Shown here one piece after another: positions 45,621 to 58,270 of a DNA stretch of 64,000 bases. The DNA comes from Taenia hydatigena. Its lineage: Eukaryota; Platyhelminthes; Cestoda; Cyclophyllidea; Taeniidae. The notes beneath the pieces are model-generated. The model saw only the letters and a list, made by a program, of their open reading frames with translations. It did not search any database and was not told the DNA's origin. The stretch's first letter is position 1. Every line of letters begins with the position of its first letter. The DNA lies in the NCBI GenBank assembly GCA_036345935.2, contig JADWOT020001431.1, positions 1 to 64,000 of the forward strand, given 5' to 3'. Position numbers and translations under genes: made by a program.

Positions 45621-48600
45621 TATCTCTCTTTTGCCGAATGCATGGAATTTCGGTGTGGCAATGAATCCAATTTACAAACGCGAATGTGTCGGCATCAGGA
45701 GAGCGACCACGCTGTTCTACGACCTGGTTCATAGCGTCCTCTCGCCTCTGACCTACAAAGCACATCTAAGGAACATAAGTATTGTAGCAGTTCTTTGCAA
45801 AGATCGTTACAAATGACGATGAAAAAGCAATCCTCGCTGTCCTTCACGCCCTAGCTCCATTTAATAAAACCGTCAGTGTTGCGGCTTGCTATTTAATTGA
45901 CAGGACATAAGTTCCGGCTTGTCACCTCCTCCTCTTCCCTATAATTCGAGATAGGTCTAGACATCGTTGATTGGAGAGCACCTCTCTACTTACCTCGGCG
46001 ATATGTGAAAGCCCCCCAGTGTGCTCAGTCCGCATCCCGGTCACGTGATGTCGCGGTAGCCCTTGTACATACTCTGTCCCTAATGCTCAAGATTATGGTC
46101 TTCAAGTCACGGCGCTGGGAAGACTTGAAAAATTCAGGGGTTTATCAGGCTTGCCCTTACTATTTGGCTCCGTCTTCCTCAATTTGCCGTAATCAACTAA
46201 GAAGTGACCTCTGATGGTGTTTAACATTTTACCTCTATCCTTTATAGGTTGTTATTTCTCTGCCGAAACGTTTAAAACATTTGTTTAATCACGACTTGGT
46301 TTTTGGCCATTTGAGTAGGGCATAGAAGCAGAAGCGACGAGAAATAACAAAAGTAGAGTCATTTGTCCAAGAACCTGCTTGCCACTTCGCCAATTCCTTC
46401 AACCACTAATCCACCACCTACCTGTCTATTCAACTTTGTGAAAGTGTGGTAGCCACTTTGATCAGCATAGAGTGGATATACAGGGCGGGCCAAGCTTAAA
46501 GCATCCATGATGTTTACAGGAGGCACTCAAAGCTCATAACGTCAACCGACTAAATTTAGTGCCGTGAAATTAAACAAATGCACTCCAAGCATATATACCG
46601 CCATACTTTTTGGAGGAGGGACAAACACTACCCGCCGGTTGGCACGTCACCTAATCTTGGGATGAAGTTGATTATCAGAGCTGAGAACTATTTTTTGGCT
46701 AATTGGAGTTCACAGCGGAGCTCCGAATGCACTGCAAATGTATTAACATCTTTCGCAACACCTTAGCCGGCTCAAGGGCAAATTAAAGATAGGAAGTATA
46801 GTGAGCGGAGAGTGGTAGAAAGCAAAAGAGGTTTGAGAATCTGCCGCTGATTGAATTACATAATCGATTTCTGTCATAAACAAAAGCAGATTTGTTCGAC
46901 CTGGCGTCTTTGCATTCACTTATTTGTCCGCCGTAGCCTGGATCGTCCTGGGATCTTATCGATTGACAGCCTATCCAGATAACAAGCAGAGGCCTCCGCA
47001 AATCAGGTTGGCTGACTGAGTTAACGGACTTATGCAATTAAGTCAACAACGAGGCGTTTGATAAAAAAAGAGCATAAGTAGCCTTACGTAGGCGATCCAC
47101 TCACCCGACTCCATCGATGGCTTTAAATTCACCACTCCTTTTCGACGTTACAGATCGCACGCCTTTAGGAAAAGGGATCATTGAACCGTTGCGGTGGAGA
47201 AGGAGGAGGCTTGCAACTACATTAACCCATAGGCGCTTTCTATACGAAAGCCTCATAATCAAATAAGGAATAATTAGCAGCAGCTTAATCCTTTCGGCCA
47301 CCACAGTTGTGCTTATGTTTAGTCCACATACTACTCGTGAACCCAACAGTAACTCTCTGCTAGTAGCCCGAGTAGACCTGCAGACGGATTAGCCCAATTG
47401 AGAGCACTCAAGGGTCAGCACAGTTCTGAGGTACTACTGCTACTACCGAAGTGGTGTTTTCAAGATCTGGCGACTGAGTACAACATTCCTTGGCAGAGAT
47501 TAAGGCATTACAATAAGACAACACCAGTTTGGGCCCAACAAATACGTAGTAAATAAAAAATACCTATGCCCTAAAAGGGACTTCACTCTGGCTGTGCCGC
47601 TCTTTTCTAATTAGAATCCAGTGCTTCTGTTTGCATTTCAAAACCGATTTGGGAACCTAGTAACAACAAATGACCAAGCTTTTAATTTAGGCCAACGGAA
47701 CAACTTCCAGTCACAAAGTTGTGTAGCCAAAAACACAATTCCACCTTGAACAAAAGTTTGTACAATCTATTTAGGCGTGCTCGATAAGCCTTCTGTGGCA
47801 GAGGATGCATTCAGAAGTAATTTAGGTAATCGAGTAAATTTCTATAAACGAGAATGCGATGGCATAGTCTGTATAATCACACTAGATTAGGTTGGTTGAT
47901 CAAATGGACGAACTTCTGCTCAAATACAAGGAAAAGACAAGTAGTCCTCATCAGAATTATTGTTTCAAGTGCAAGCAACGACCTTGCTAAACATGATTTT
48001 ATGATGAGGAGTACATGCCACAATATATGCTGCGTAGCAGCAAAAGCGTTCCCGATGCATTCGATGGAGGCTACGACTCTATTGGAAGGCTTCACACCCT
48101 CCTAGTCCGACACTTCAGGAATCGCTGTTTTTTATTAGAAAAGAAAACGATGTACAACGGCTGGCCAGCATGAAAACGACACACGCAACAATTCTCGCCA
48201 AATGCATTTATGCCCTGAGTCAGTTCAAAGTCTTGTTGATGAATGACCGCAAGATGTTTAGGCTTGTTGAGCTATTTTATTTCATGAGGATGAGAACACT
48301 TCGATAAAAGCCATTTTAGAGACAGTGCTGCTCTCTCATTTGCCTATTCAAGCAGAAATCTTACATATAAAGAACTAAGTTGGCAAAATCTGCCAAAATC
48401 GGAGGCAAGTATTCAAAATAGCAAAAAAATTGTAGATACGCATTGCAGCTATTGCTTGAACAACGAGGGCATGAAGTGTGACAACAAAATGCATGTGTTC
48501 TTCCAAACATCAATTCCACAATAGCCTCTCCACACATCGACCAAATCAACGCTGATGATACGTAACATGATATTTGCTAAAAACTATTGCAGAACTCTAG

Positions 48601-49049
48601 TTTTATCTTTTTATGCCCCTATAGTCTCCTCACATAATATCTGTCAGAAGTTATCCGGGATGCAGCAATATCTTATGTCCCATTTTTAATAAAGACAGAT
48701 GCTTGATCCTAACAACGCATGCGTGGCATCTGTCCTTTCTTTACCATTTGAAGCTCCTTAATCGTCGGCCAGTGCACCCATTCTGCTGTGAAATTTATCC
48801 CAAGCATTCACACATACCATCATGCAGCTAACTGCCATCTTGGGCATTAGGCTAATCTAATTTTTAGGTCTTTTATAATAAAACTGTTGCAAACAATTTT
48901 GGTTCTAAAAGGAAACAAGAACTCACCTATCGACTCATGTTATCTCAGAAGTTTTGTCAAAGCATTCTCTTCAAATGCACGATAATCCCAACTTGTTAAA
49001 TTTAGCGTGTAAGATTGCTGTTAGGCACTACTTATTAAGAAGATCCTGA
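45621..49049. other. no supported gene
   Basis: Many short frames on both strands, none with motif, splice support or a second copy. 47100-47270 (+) reads as a basic stretch ending near ESLIIK but has no context. Confidence 0.35.
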
Positions 49050-50270
49050 GCAAATATTCTCACTACTTGCAGATCGAATGGAAAATGATAGATTGCTGCT
49101 TTGTTTTCTGCCAATTCCGCTTCTAGTCGACATTGCCCTCAATACACTGCGGTAAAAGATAGAACAGCCCTACACAGACATGGAAAATAAACAAAATCGC
49201 AAATTTTTAACGAATTTTGGCTCAGAATAAAATTATATTACTGGAGATCTGAATTTTCAGCACCGCAAAAAGCCAACAACCGAAGCCTTTATTAGGTTAT
49301 ACATAGGTAAAAAGGGTAAAATATGTGGTTTAGCACTTTTGGTGCTTTCATTTCCCTCCTCTAAGCCAATTTGCTTACATACAAAGAGAATAAATAGTCA
49401 TTATTATACATGCGTAATGTCATGCAGATGCACCGACCTAAACTTCGGGAAATCGATACGACCTAGACTGACATTATTGATATGCGTACTGCCACAACTT
49501 GTTGCAAAAGTAAACAAGCCTCTGAGTCCCAAAACTGGCCAACGCACCACTAAAAGAGACATAAAGTACCGCAGCAAAATGAACATGCTCCCCGCACTCC
49601 AATTCGCAGTTGGTTCAGCTCACATTAGAGGAACCTAAATAGCAGCAATAACATGAGTACTATCATGAGCTGTCGCAAGGGTGAACAAGATTCTGAGACC
49701 CAAACATTTCTTCATACCAACCAGAACTACATTAATAACGTTTGGCACGATAACTGCTACATCTAGGCAACAACGAAAAACTACTTATTTCTAATTAAGG
49801 TCTTATCTGTTCAAAGTATGCCGCAAAATACATGTTGTCTCACAACAGTCTATATACACCGACGGGAACTAAACTGGCATATTACAAATTCCTACCATTT
49901 GCGGACCGAAAAGAAAATAATAAATTGCTACTTTGTGCTCTGTCTTCCTTGCTTTTTCCTACCGAAATTATTCGCAATAACTTGCAGACAAACCTAATTA
50001 TTAAGCGATTTACAATACAAGCTTCCCACGCGGGCGCGGAAGCAAACATACCATTAATGCCTAAATAGTACGACTTTTAGATCAGAACTAGATTTCTTTC
50101 CGAGGGACCTGCCTTTTTAACCCCGTACAAGCCACCGGCCAAAGCCTTATTTAAAATGCCTAGGGATGGAAACGGTGAAATATGTAGCGCAGCACTTTTG
50201 TTGCTTTTTCTCTTTAAAGAAATTTGGTTGCACGTGCGTAGAATAATCAGCCCCTGCTTTAAGCATGCAC
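49050..50270. repeat. diverged tandem duplication, period about 840 bp
   Basis: Blocks recur in the same order: GCAGATCGAATGGAAAATGA at about 49069 against GCGGACCGAAAAGAAAATAA at about 49900; AACCGAAGCCTTTATTAGG at about 49278 against GGCCAAAGCCTTATTTAAA at about 50138; and ATATGTGGTTTAGCACTTTT at about 49321 against ATATGTAGCGCAGCACTTTT at about 50180. Within the unit, 49490-49535 also resembles 49665-49710, suggesting a smaller nested repeat. Confidence 0.45.
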
Positions 50271-50449
50271 TGTCTTATAAAAGCACAGCCTAAACGACGA
50301 GACAAGGCCCATTGCTAATCGGATCCTAATAATGAAGGTAGAAGGGAAAAGCGGCTGATTTATAATTAAAACCCTTATCTTCTGACACGAAGACTTCTAA
50401 CCACGTTTTGGCAGTAGGTAAGTACTTTGGCTTAAATAATATATTCTGC

Positions 50450-50730
50450 AATATTATGCACACGTGAGTATTATTGCGATTCTAATAAAGCATTTTTATC
50501 CGTGTGTAAATCCTAAAAATATTAAAAATGAACAGTAAATTTGATTTGTCTAGTGAAAGGGTATCATTATTTGCTTTACGCATAAGTGGCATAATAAGAA
50601 ATCATAAAATGCAATTTATTCTTACCTGAGTTATCAGCGGAGTAATGGCCCATGCTAATCAAAATATATTCCAGTAAATCCACATGCATTCTTGCGGGAT
50701 TCAGGAGCTGCGAAGTCATTGCCACGAAGC
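50450..50730 (-). repeat. family K, copy 4, truncated core
   Basis: The minus-strand text reads TTGATTAGCATGGGCC, then directly CATTACTCCGCTGATAAC and TCAGGTAAGAA, followed by the shared AT-rich tail at 50540-50620. The segment between the two halves of the core present in copies 1-3 is deleted. Confidence 0.45.
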
Positions 50731-51274
50731 AGTGGCCAATAGTTTTGATGAATCGCTTTTCTTTGGAGAATGGAGTCCCTTCTCCTGAAATTTTGTTGCT
50801 TTCGATGCAGCTACTAGTTCAACACCTTATCGGAAGAAGAATCAATGTCACCGCTAGTGACCTTAAAAATAATTGGCAGGTTGGCCAATTCAAAGACTTG
50901 GTCCGGATTCAAACGATCACAACATATGGTACATTCATTAAATCATGCCCTTTACTTTCTGACTTTATTTAAATGATGCATGTAGCAGTTGGTTCAATGC
51001 ATATTTCACATGTTCAAGCAATTTAATTTTTGCTCTAGTTGCATAAATGCGCAGTTATGTCCTTAGATGGAATGCGGCAACAGTGCAAATTATCCACTTC
51101 TCCTAAATTTAAATCGCATTTCGCATCTTGCAGCGATCCTTTTATTTTACACCGCCATCGTGCCTTGCATTATTTATCATTAACAAGACTATATGATATT
51201 GAAGGCGATCTTTTGCCTAAACCTTTACCAACATTACTAAATGACAAAAATAACTCAATATTTGATACATCCTC

Positions 51275-51459
51275 TGTAGCGTCCCGAGGCTCCCTTAAGG
51301 CAAAAGAAGGCAAAGTGGCAGGGTAGAATACATATATTCACAGGACAGAGAGAAATAGGCTGCTGGCATGACCCGGAGGCCAGCCCACGCAGCTAGGGCA
51401 GTACGGCCACCTCTGTGACCTTGACAGAAACCGGTAGTTCTAACAAACAAAGTACTACA
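51275..51459 (-). mobile_element. about 185-bp TG...CA unit 1 (LTR/TRIM-like)
   Basis: On the minus strand the unit runs from TGTAGTACTTTGTTTG to GGAGCCTCGGGACGCTACA. It shares the internal CCGGTTTCTGTCAAGGTCAC and GCTGCGTGGGCTGGCCTCC blocks with units 3 and 4. TG...CA ends are typical of LTRs, and miniature LTR elements (TRIMs) are known in taeniid tapeworms; the assignment is an inference. It faces unit 2 across 31 bases. Confidence 0.5.
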
Positions 51460-51490
51460 CCCTCCTATACTTTTGTGGGCATAGCTACAT

Positions 51491-51606
51491 TGTAGTACTT
51501 GGTTTGTCTGGGCCGCCGGTCTTGGTCAGGGTCACGGAGGTGGCCATATTGCTGGTCTTATAGCCAAGTTAGAGGCTCATTTCCTTCTGTCTCTTGAACA
51601 TATATA

Positions 51607-51662
<56 letters not shown>

Positions 51663-51711
51663 GTCTGCGTTCGTCCTTCTTTTGCCTTCAAGGGAGCCTC
51701 GAGACGCTGCA
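51491..51711 (+). mobile_element. TG...CA unit 2, expanded by (TA)n
   Basis: Runs from TGTAGTACTTGGTTTG to GGAGCCTCGAGACGCTGCA in inverted orientation to unit 1. It is longer than the others because the internal GAATATGTAT site has grown into a TA microsatellite at 51601-51660. Confidence 0.5.
51601..51660. repeat. (TA)n microsatellite
   Basis: About 60 bases of TA dinucleotide, interrupted by one GTAC near the start, lying inside repeat unit 2. Confidence 0.9.
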
Positions 51712-54144
51712 ATGGCTTTAATCGATAGTCAAGTCCTTAAGCTTTATGCTGTTGCCTAATTATTAAATGCGTGCGTCGTTTTGAACTATTAAGCTGCAAT
51801 CGGTTGTTCATTTGACGTTTCGTTCTCTCCATATGGCGAACAGTGTCATTGACATTGGTAAAATCGCGGACTGTCAACTCAATTATTTGTCTTCGTCTCC
51901 TGCGACTCTTCCAAACTTTGGGATCCTATAAATTAAATCATCAAAGCACTCATGATAAACGCAATATCTGTTTAACTGGATGCTGTTTTGCTAGTCCACC
52001 CAAGAACCTTTATCTTCGTGCATTTCCGATTCTCAAAGATAGCGCTTATTACATCACAAAATGTTAAAAATTATGCGTACTATTCCAGAAAAAGATACAA
52101 GTGCAAGAGCCGAGAGTGCTTATGAAAGCAATGTGCATAGGTCCTTGTTTCAACAGACGACTCTCTAATTCCTACAATTAATCACCAGGTCTGATTGTTA
52201 CACTTATTGCTGTATGTCCTACTCAAATTTGTCGAAATTGATTCTCAAGTAGGAGTCAGTGTATAAATGTTGCATTTCAAAATGCCCTAAATCCTTTTTT
52301 AAGGTCGTTAAAATAGGCACATCAACATCTGTTGGCTATATATTTTTCTCCATCAAGTTATGGTCTGCTATGGATGGGTTTGAGCATCCCATAGATACTG
52401 TTACCACTTCACAAAACGCCTACATGTGTACGCCCTCGTTTCAAATTAACTGCTCTCACTTCAGAATAAGCGCTCAATCCACAAGCAGCGTGCAATCAAA
52501 ATCTTTTTCGTAACTGACAATGTAGCAAAATGTTAGACAGTTGTCATTATCTGCTCTCATAAAACTACATTCGACATTTTAAATAAAATGGGCGCATGCA
52601 TCTGCAGTCCGTCGCTTCCTTGTCTTCACCAGCATCTCAACAATTTCACCTTAACAGTTAAATTTCTTCAGAATCCACCAAGTGTTGATAGTAAAACAGA
52701 ACTTTAATAGGAATGGATTTTACCGCCGTGGTTTTGAATGATAGGCGAGGGTTTTTGCTAGGAGCAGACAGTGGAACAAAAATTTGGGCTGCGTTTATCC
52801 TCTTCAATCCATGGCATATTAGGAGTCATTCAATGTGATAGTCTACTCGAGCAGAATCCAAAACGGCATGTACTGTCCTCTTGTGTCGCTCCGCTAGCCG
52901 TAAAAAATGTTTTATGTCAAGGTGGCTTTTGATAAGGTCTTCTTATTACTAAGCAATTTTACTAGCATTTAAAAGACCACCATGCTCTACCACCCGCTCC
53001 TATTACTTTGGGTTGAAAGTCGTGGCAGAAAGACAATGGGAAATGACGATTACATGTGATGATTGATGAGTCACAGCTGAATGTCTTGGTGGATGTGTGG
53101 TTGTGATTTCCATTGGCTGCATTCTCAGCGTGCGACCCTTTGCTGACTCATCGATGCTGGCCGATCGATGGATCGATAAGTGCATGCACTGTCCTCGTTG
53201 CACCTAAGTTACCCCGCCACGCAGGCGATCGATCGACAAGACCCATTAACCAGGGCAAAATCTCATGCATGGATGGCGAGTAGGATAAATGAAGTCATAA
53301 ATGATGAAATATCATTTTCCATTTAAATGTGAGTGCGTCAATATGATTCTTAGTTGTTTTAAGCTTCCTATCACCTTGCTCTGCATTTTCTTTCCATTCT
53401 GCAATATTTTTCGCATTTTTTGCCTGTCAGAATTCGGAAACAATGAGAACACAAATAGGCTAGACAGCGTCGGCACTGCTACCTCTTGAAGTCCGCTGTG
53501 CCTTCAAGATGCCGATAAGATCATCAGTAGTGTAATCGTCGCGTACTGGCTATTCTAAATTCTTAAGCCATGTTCTTCGACAAATTTAAAGCCTGCTCTA
53601 AGATACATTTTTGAGCCATCGTTGGGCTGCACACATATGAGATTGGATCTTAAGGACATCTTGAAAATAGCTTATTTATGTAAACTTTTTCGAACATTGT
53701 AAACTCTTTTTAGTGGGTGGAATTCCAGAATTTCAATTGAAATTCAAAATCGTATTCAAGGGACTCCATAAGATGACTGTATTTCTGGTTCTTTTGCGAT
53801 TTTCGAGGTATTAGACATGGCGAGACTGGTACATATAATGATGTAATGATCATGTCCAGTTAAGCAGGAAGAGTGGGTGAGAAGGCTGCTAATAAGGAGC
53901 TGAGAGTTGTCTGAAATGGGAGAGAAGCTTAAAAATTTAGATGTTGATACTCTGCTTATCATACATGCAAATAGCTGAGCATGCATTTTAAAGCCCTGAA
54001 TTAAACATTTAAGACCTTTGATGGCCATCTCACTCCATCATACCAGGCCATTTTTAAATGACAGGAATGTAAGTAGCCAAGCAGTGACAGGTACAGTATC
54101 TCAGTGTAGACATCTTAAGGAAACTTAAAATTGTTTCACAGGCA
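51712..54144. other. no supported gene
   Basis: Frames at 51843-52067, 52259-52513 and 53301-53489 (+) have no motif. A local cluster of GATCGAT words lies at about 53150-53240. Confidence 0.35.
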
Positions 54145-54474
54145 TTAATAAGGTAGGAAAAGAGGGATTTGAAGAAGAACAGCCAAAACAATCGAAAGAA
54201 GAAGAGAAGTAAGTAGAGAAGAGGAATGGGAGGCGTAAGAATGGGAACAAGAGTGAGGACCAGGAGGAGTTGGGGGATTAAAGTATAGAGATATTAGTGG
54301 AGAGTTGAGGAAACGATGTCTAGCAAAGACAGGAATTGAAGCTGGTGGACTGGCCTCGCGAAAGGCAGATTTGGCATTGTTGTAGGAGGAATGACTATAG
54401 CCTTGTGTGAGCAGCCTTTTATTTCCACCAATTGCATCCACTTTTATCATTGCACCTTCTCTTTCCTCTTCCAC
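54145..54474 (-). pseudogene. possible F1 fragment (copy 5)
   Basis: The plus strand is purine-rich and matches the antisense of module B in order (GTAGGAGGAATGACT, then GTG...GCAGCC, then TTTTATTTCC). The minus strand has a 109-codon frame that contains YSHSSYNNAKSAF and ends in LLTSLLLSIVLAVLLQIPLF, a strongly hydrophobic stretch. Homology to F1 is weak; the hydrophobic end could be a membrane helix or a by-product of pyrimidine-rich sequence. Confidence 0.3.
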
Positions 54475-54869
54475 CTCTCATCACTTTATATCCTCTTTCT
54501 ATCATTGCTTGAATGAATTTGGAAAACCATTTGACCTCCCCTTTTTAGTGAAGCCAACACAACCACCGCAGTTGTAAAGCAGAGGCAGTCAAGCAAAGCT
54601 TTGTCAACTGATCGAAATGCATGTCATGCGCATACTGAAGGCGTGAATACTTTTTATAAAGGGATGTATGTGCTTAATTCCTAGTTGTTCACAAAGAGCA
54701 AAAGAATTGGTCCAAGCAAGACTACGTAGTAGCTTAAAATATAAATGTTCTAAAAGTATGCACCCCAAATTACTCAGTCTTAACAACTCGTGTAAGCTAA
54801 AATATTGGTACATAGGGATGCCTACAGTGCATTGCAACATTGTCAAAAACTAAAATTGCGAGCCATGTC

Positions 54870-55049
54870 TGTAATACTTTGTTTGAACTACCGGTTTCTG
54901 TCAGGGTCACAGAAGTGGCCATATTGCCCTGGCTGCGTGGGCTGGCCTTCAGGACATGCCAGTGGCTTATTTCCTTCTGCCCGTTGAATATGTATTCCAC
55001 TCTAGCATTCTGTCTTCTTTCGCCTTTGAGGGAGCCTAGGGACACTACA
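54870..55049 (+). mobile_element. 180-bp TG...CA unit 3
   Basis: Runs from TGTAATACTTTGTTTG to GGGAGCCTAGGGACACTACA and shares all internal blocks with unit 1, at high similarity by eye. Near-perfect short inverted ends (TGTA and TACA). Confidence 0.55.
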
Positions 55050-55099
55050 ATGTCTTTGGTAAAGGTATAGATATTAATAGCTAGATTTGAAGAAGCGGA

Positions 55100-55286
55100 T
55101 GCAACGCTTGGTTTGTGCAACTGCTGGTTCTGGTTAAAGCCACTTGAGTGGTCCTATAGCCGTTGTCAGGTGAGGAGGACTCTAGCTCATGCCAGGAGTT
55201 TAGATTTCTTCCTGTTCGGCAAACATATTTTTCTGCCCTAGCATTATTTATTCCTTTTGCTTTCAAGGAAGCCTCAGAACACTACA
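55100..55286 (+). mobile_element. about 187-bp unit 4, more diverged
   Basis: Direct orientation with unit 3 after a 50-base gap. It begins near GCAACGCTTGGTTTGTG and ends GGAAGCCTCAGAACACTACA. The internal blocks are recognisable but altered. The spacing is too short for a normal element body, so the pair may be a deleted element or two insertions. Confidence 0.45.
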
Positions 55287-55589
55287 ATTGTGGTGTTAGG
55301 GATAATAAAATAAAAAACGTTGCCCCGCACTTTCTTCGAATAAATAAACACATAAATGTATTTAAAAATTAGGACCAGATACGGCTACACGAGTATGCTA
55401 ATTAATATATTCGGGTTCAAAACAAGTTTGCATTATTTAATCAAGTGGAATACAAAAACCAAATCGAATATACCATGCACCATTTAAAATCAAAATAAGT
55501 GTAAATTATGAAAGCAATTATAAAAGCCATCTTTTGATCGCTGCTAGTACCTTCGTGTTAGGAAAGCAAGCCTCTAAATTAACTAATTC

Positions 55590-55870
55590 GCTCTTCGTCT
55601 TCAAGGTCATTGACGGCGGCAGCGCCATTTCTACTGTCGATGCATTGGAACCTATAGATAATGTATCCACACTACCAGGGATTGTTTGACGGAAGCGGTA
55701 TTTAGTCCTTCAACTTACATGGAGATGTATCTTGCTACACTAGCGTCTATATCATTGAACATGGGCTAGTCGAGTGACTACTTGGAATCAGAATTCTGCC
55801 TATGCCATTACTTCGCACACATCCCAGGTAAGAGTAAACAGCATTTTATAGCTATTTGTGTCATTTTCCT
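55590..55870 (+). repeat. family K, copy 5
   Basis: Plus orientation: TCAAGGTCATTGACGGCGG at about 55600, then GAACATGGGCTAGTCGAG, GGAATCAGAATTCTGCC and CACACATCCCAGGTAAGAG at about 55840. These appear in the same order in copy 6 and, on the minus strand, in copies 1-3. Confidence 0.5.
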
Positions 55871-56279
55871 TGCAAAATAAGGAATAGTGATCACTTGTTT
55901 GACAATTTTACTTTACAATTTATTATGCTTTATTATTACACAGCGATAGCTGCTTCATTCGGGTCGTTAATTCAGGCTAATAAACAAGTCTATAGAATAC
56001 GCAGGTAGCATCAGTGAACTTAAGGTATTTAAGAGATATTTCAAGACGAAGGGAAATCAATTGAAAGCCATAAATTAGCCGCTGTTCTCGTTCCACCATA
56101 ATGGAAATAATTGGCAGTTTATATCAGTGCACAGCTGGAACCATCGCAAATTTGTTCATGAGTGTCGCATTAGCTGCGATGTGTTTCATATTTCTTATGC
56201 TTTAGTCTAGAAGTGATCTAGACAAGCTCTGGCCATCGATGTAGCATGATCAAATGTGGTACCTGTTTCATCCTTTTCA

Positions 56280-58270
56280 TATTTGTTTTGTTCAGATCTG
56301 AAATTTCGAGGCTTTCAGTCTTCTGCAGCTGCTTTTGATATTAATCAGTAGCGAACTGGTTTGGGTAGAGAGGCATTTAATATATGTTTCCAAGGGAACG
56401 GGAAATAATCGTGCTAAATCTCTAAGCTTTATATATGAATCGCTTTGATTCAGCCTTACCCAGAAATGGCGCCCTACGGTATTTTGTCTTTTGTAAGTAT
56501 TTCGTGACATTCTCAAGTTATACAGAGATGACTTAGTTCTGCTCGGCTCATATCGAAGTTGGTTGCGGATGAAACTGAATTAGTTGCATCATGCTACTGC
56601 GCCGTAATCTATCAATTTTGGTTTTACCCTTGATCAGAACAGAAATTCTGTGGCCACTTGTCCAGTGTAAATATATTCTGAAGCTCTCGATTTAAGTAAT
56701 GAATACTAAGTCTCGGTCGAAGCGTACTGAGACTAGTTTATGAAAAGAACCGAAGGTAGTTGAGTAGTCACTTCTTCTCGGGACATCACTTCTGATTTAG
56801 CCTTGACCAAAACACGGGTTTCGCGGCCTCTTGTCTTGTAAAATTATGTGTAATTTTTTCGAGTCAAGCAATGACGACATGATTCAAATCGACAAACATA
56901 AAACTTATTTAGGAGAGGTACCGAAAATATGCGGGTTATATCCCTGCGCTCGATTTCATTCCTTTTGATTCAGTCTTTATTAGAAAAAGGCACCTGTGAA
57001 CTCGCGTCTCCTGTTATTGTTTTCTGATGTTCTAGAGTTAAATAATGCCGCTTGGGTTTTATTCGACCCGTTTAAGTTTTATCTTGGGATTGGAATCAGA
57101 AATAGCCAGATTATTTCTCTGATATAAAACTCCTTGCGATTCATTTTAGCCTCGATCAGAAAAGGCATTCCGCGATGCGTGTTGAGTTTGCGTTGGTAAA
57201 GTAACCGAAATTAGTCGTTTCATGCAGCGGCGGTCTATTTGGTCACCTTTTATTAAGCCCCAATTAGGATAGAGAATATGCGGCATTTTGAGCATCGCAA
57301 TCCTTTTTTTTCGATTTAAGTAATGTCGCTTTAGTATTTTCTGCAGGAAAATGAACCGAAAGCGGCTGGAATATATCGCTGCGCTCTCGTTAACTGCTTT
57401 TAGATTCCGTCTTGATCATAATAGTGAATCTGCGATCTTTTGCCTTTGTAGTTTTATTTTGATGCTCCTTGATTAATTATTTAATATCGATTTATAATTG
57501 CGGCTCGAGCTTATGCTTATGAAGGAATTGAAAATAGCCTATCTATATTGGTTCACTCTGTTATATTTCTTTTATTTATGCTCAATGAGAATTAGGCCTT
57601 AGGGGCCTTTTCTTATATTTAACATGGTTTTGTTAGTCTTTCCGCTTCAATCTATATTTGCTTAAGCTTTGGTGCACTTGCTTGGTTCCTTTTGGTTGCA
57701 CTTTTAGTTAAAGTCGTAATTAAATCTTTTAATTTTTGCCGTGCCTGATGTTTTAAGAGCCTTTATTTACAGCTGAAGCCTAGAGGTCTAAGGTCTGTAA
57801 GGACGATATTTTAATCTGTTTTGATGTAGAATTGCCTACTCTTGGGTACCGTTCATTTGTTTCTTTTGTAAGCGCTTGTAGCAATATTCGTAAGTAAATC
57901 TTACATAACAGGCTAAGAAAGCTTGGGACTGCAGATACGCTTTTTTTATTCGCTTCGATCCGAATTTGCTTGGACTGTGTGCCAATGGTTTGCTTTATTT
58001 TTAAGGATCTGATGTGATTTTCATTATAAAGTGTCACGGCATAAGTATGGCTGATATTTGCGGAGTCCCTGTTAAAAATAAAGCTGAGAAAGCTCGCGCG
58101 TGCAGATGCGCTGTTTCTTATTCGTAGCAATCCAGAATTGATTTGGTTTGCATCTTAGCAACTTGTTTTCTTTCATGAAATGGCTGCCGACCATGGGCCT
58201 TCTTGATTGCTTTTGATGTAGAATAGTGAAGTAAAAGCACAAATTTAAACATTGCTTGCGTAGTATTGAG
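56280..58270. repeat. diverged tandem array, period about 170 bp
   Basis: A recurring motif of the form TTTTGATTCAGCCTT-GATCAGAA occurs near 56449, 56627, 56800, 56974, 57152 and 57408, mostly 164-178 bases apart, each followed by a TTTAAGTAATG-like block and a GAACCGAAAATAG-like block. Farther on, GAAAGCTTGGGACTGCAGAT at about 57920 recurs as GAAAGCTCGCGCGTGCAGAT at about 58090. Units are strongly diverged, indicating an old satellite of roughly a dozen monomers. Confidence 0.5.
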
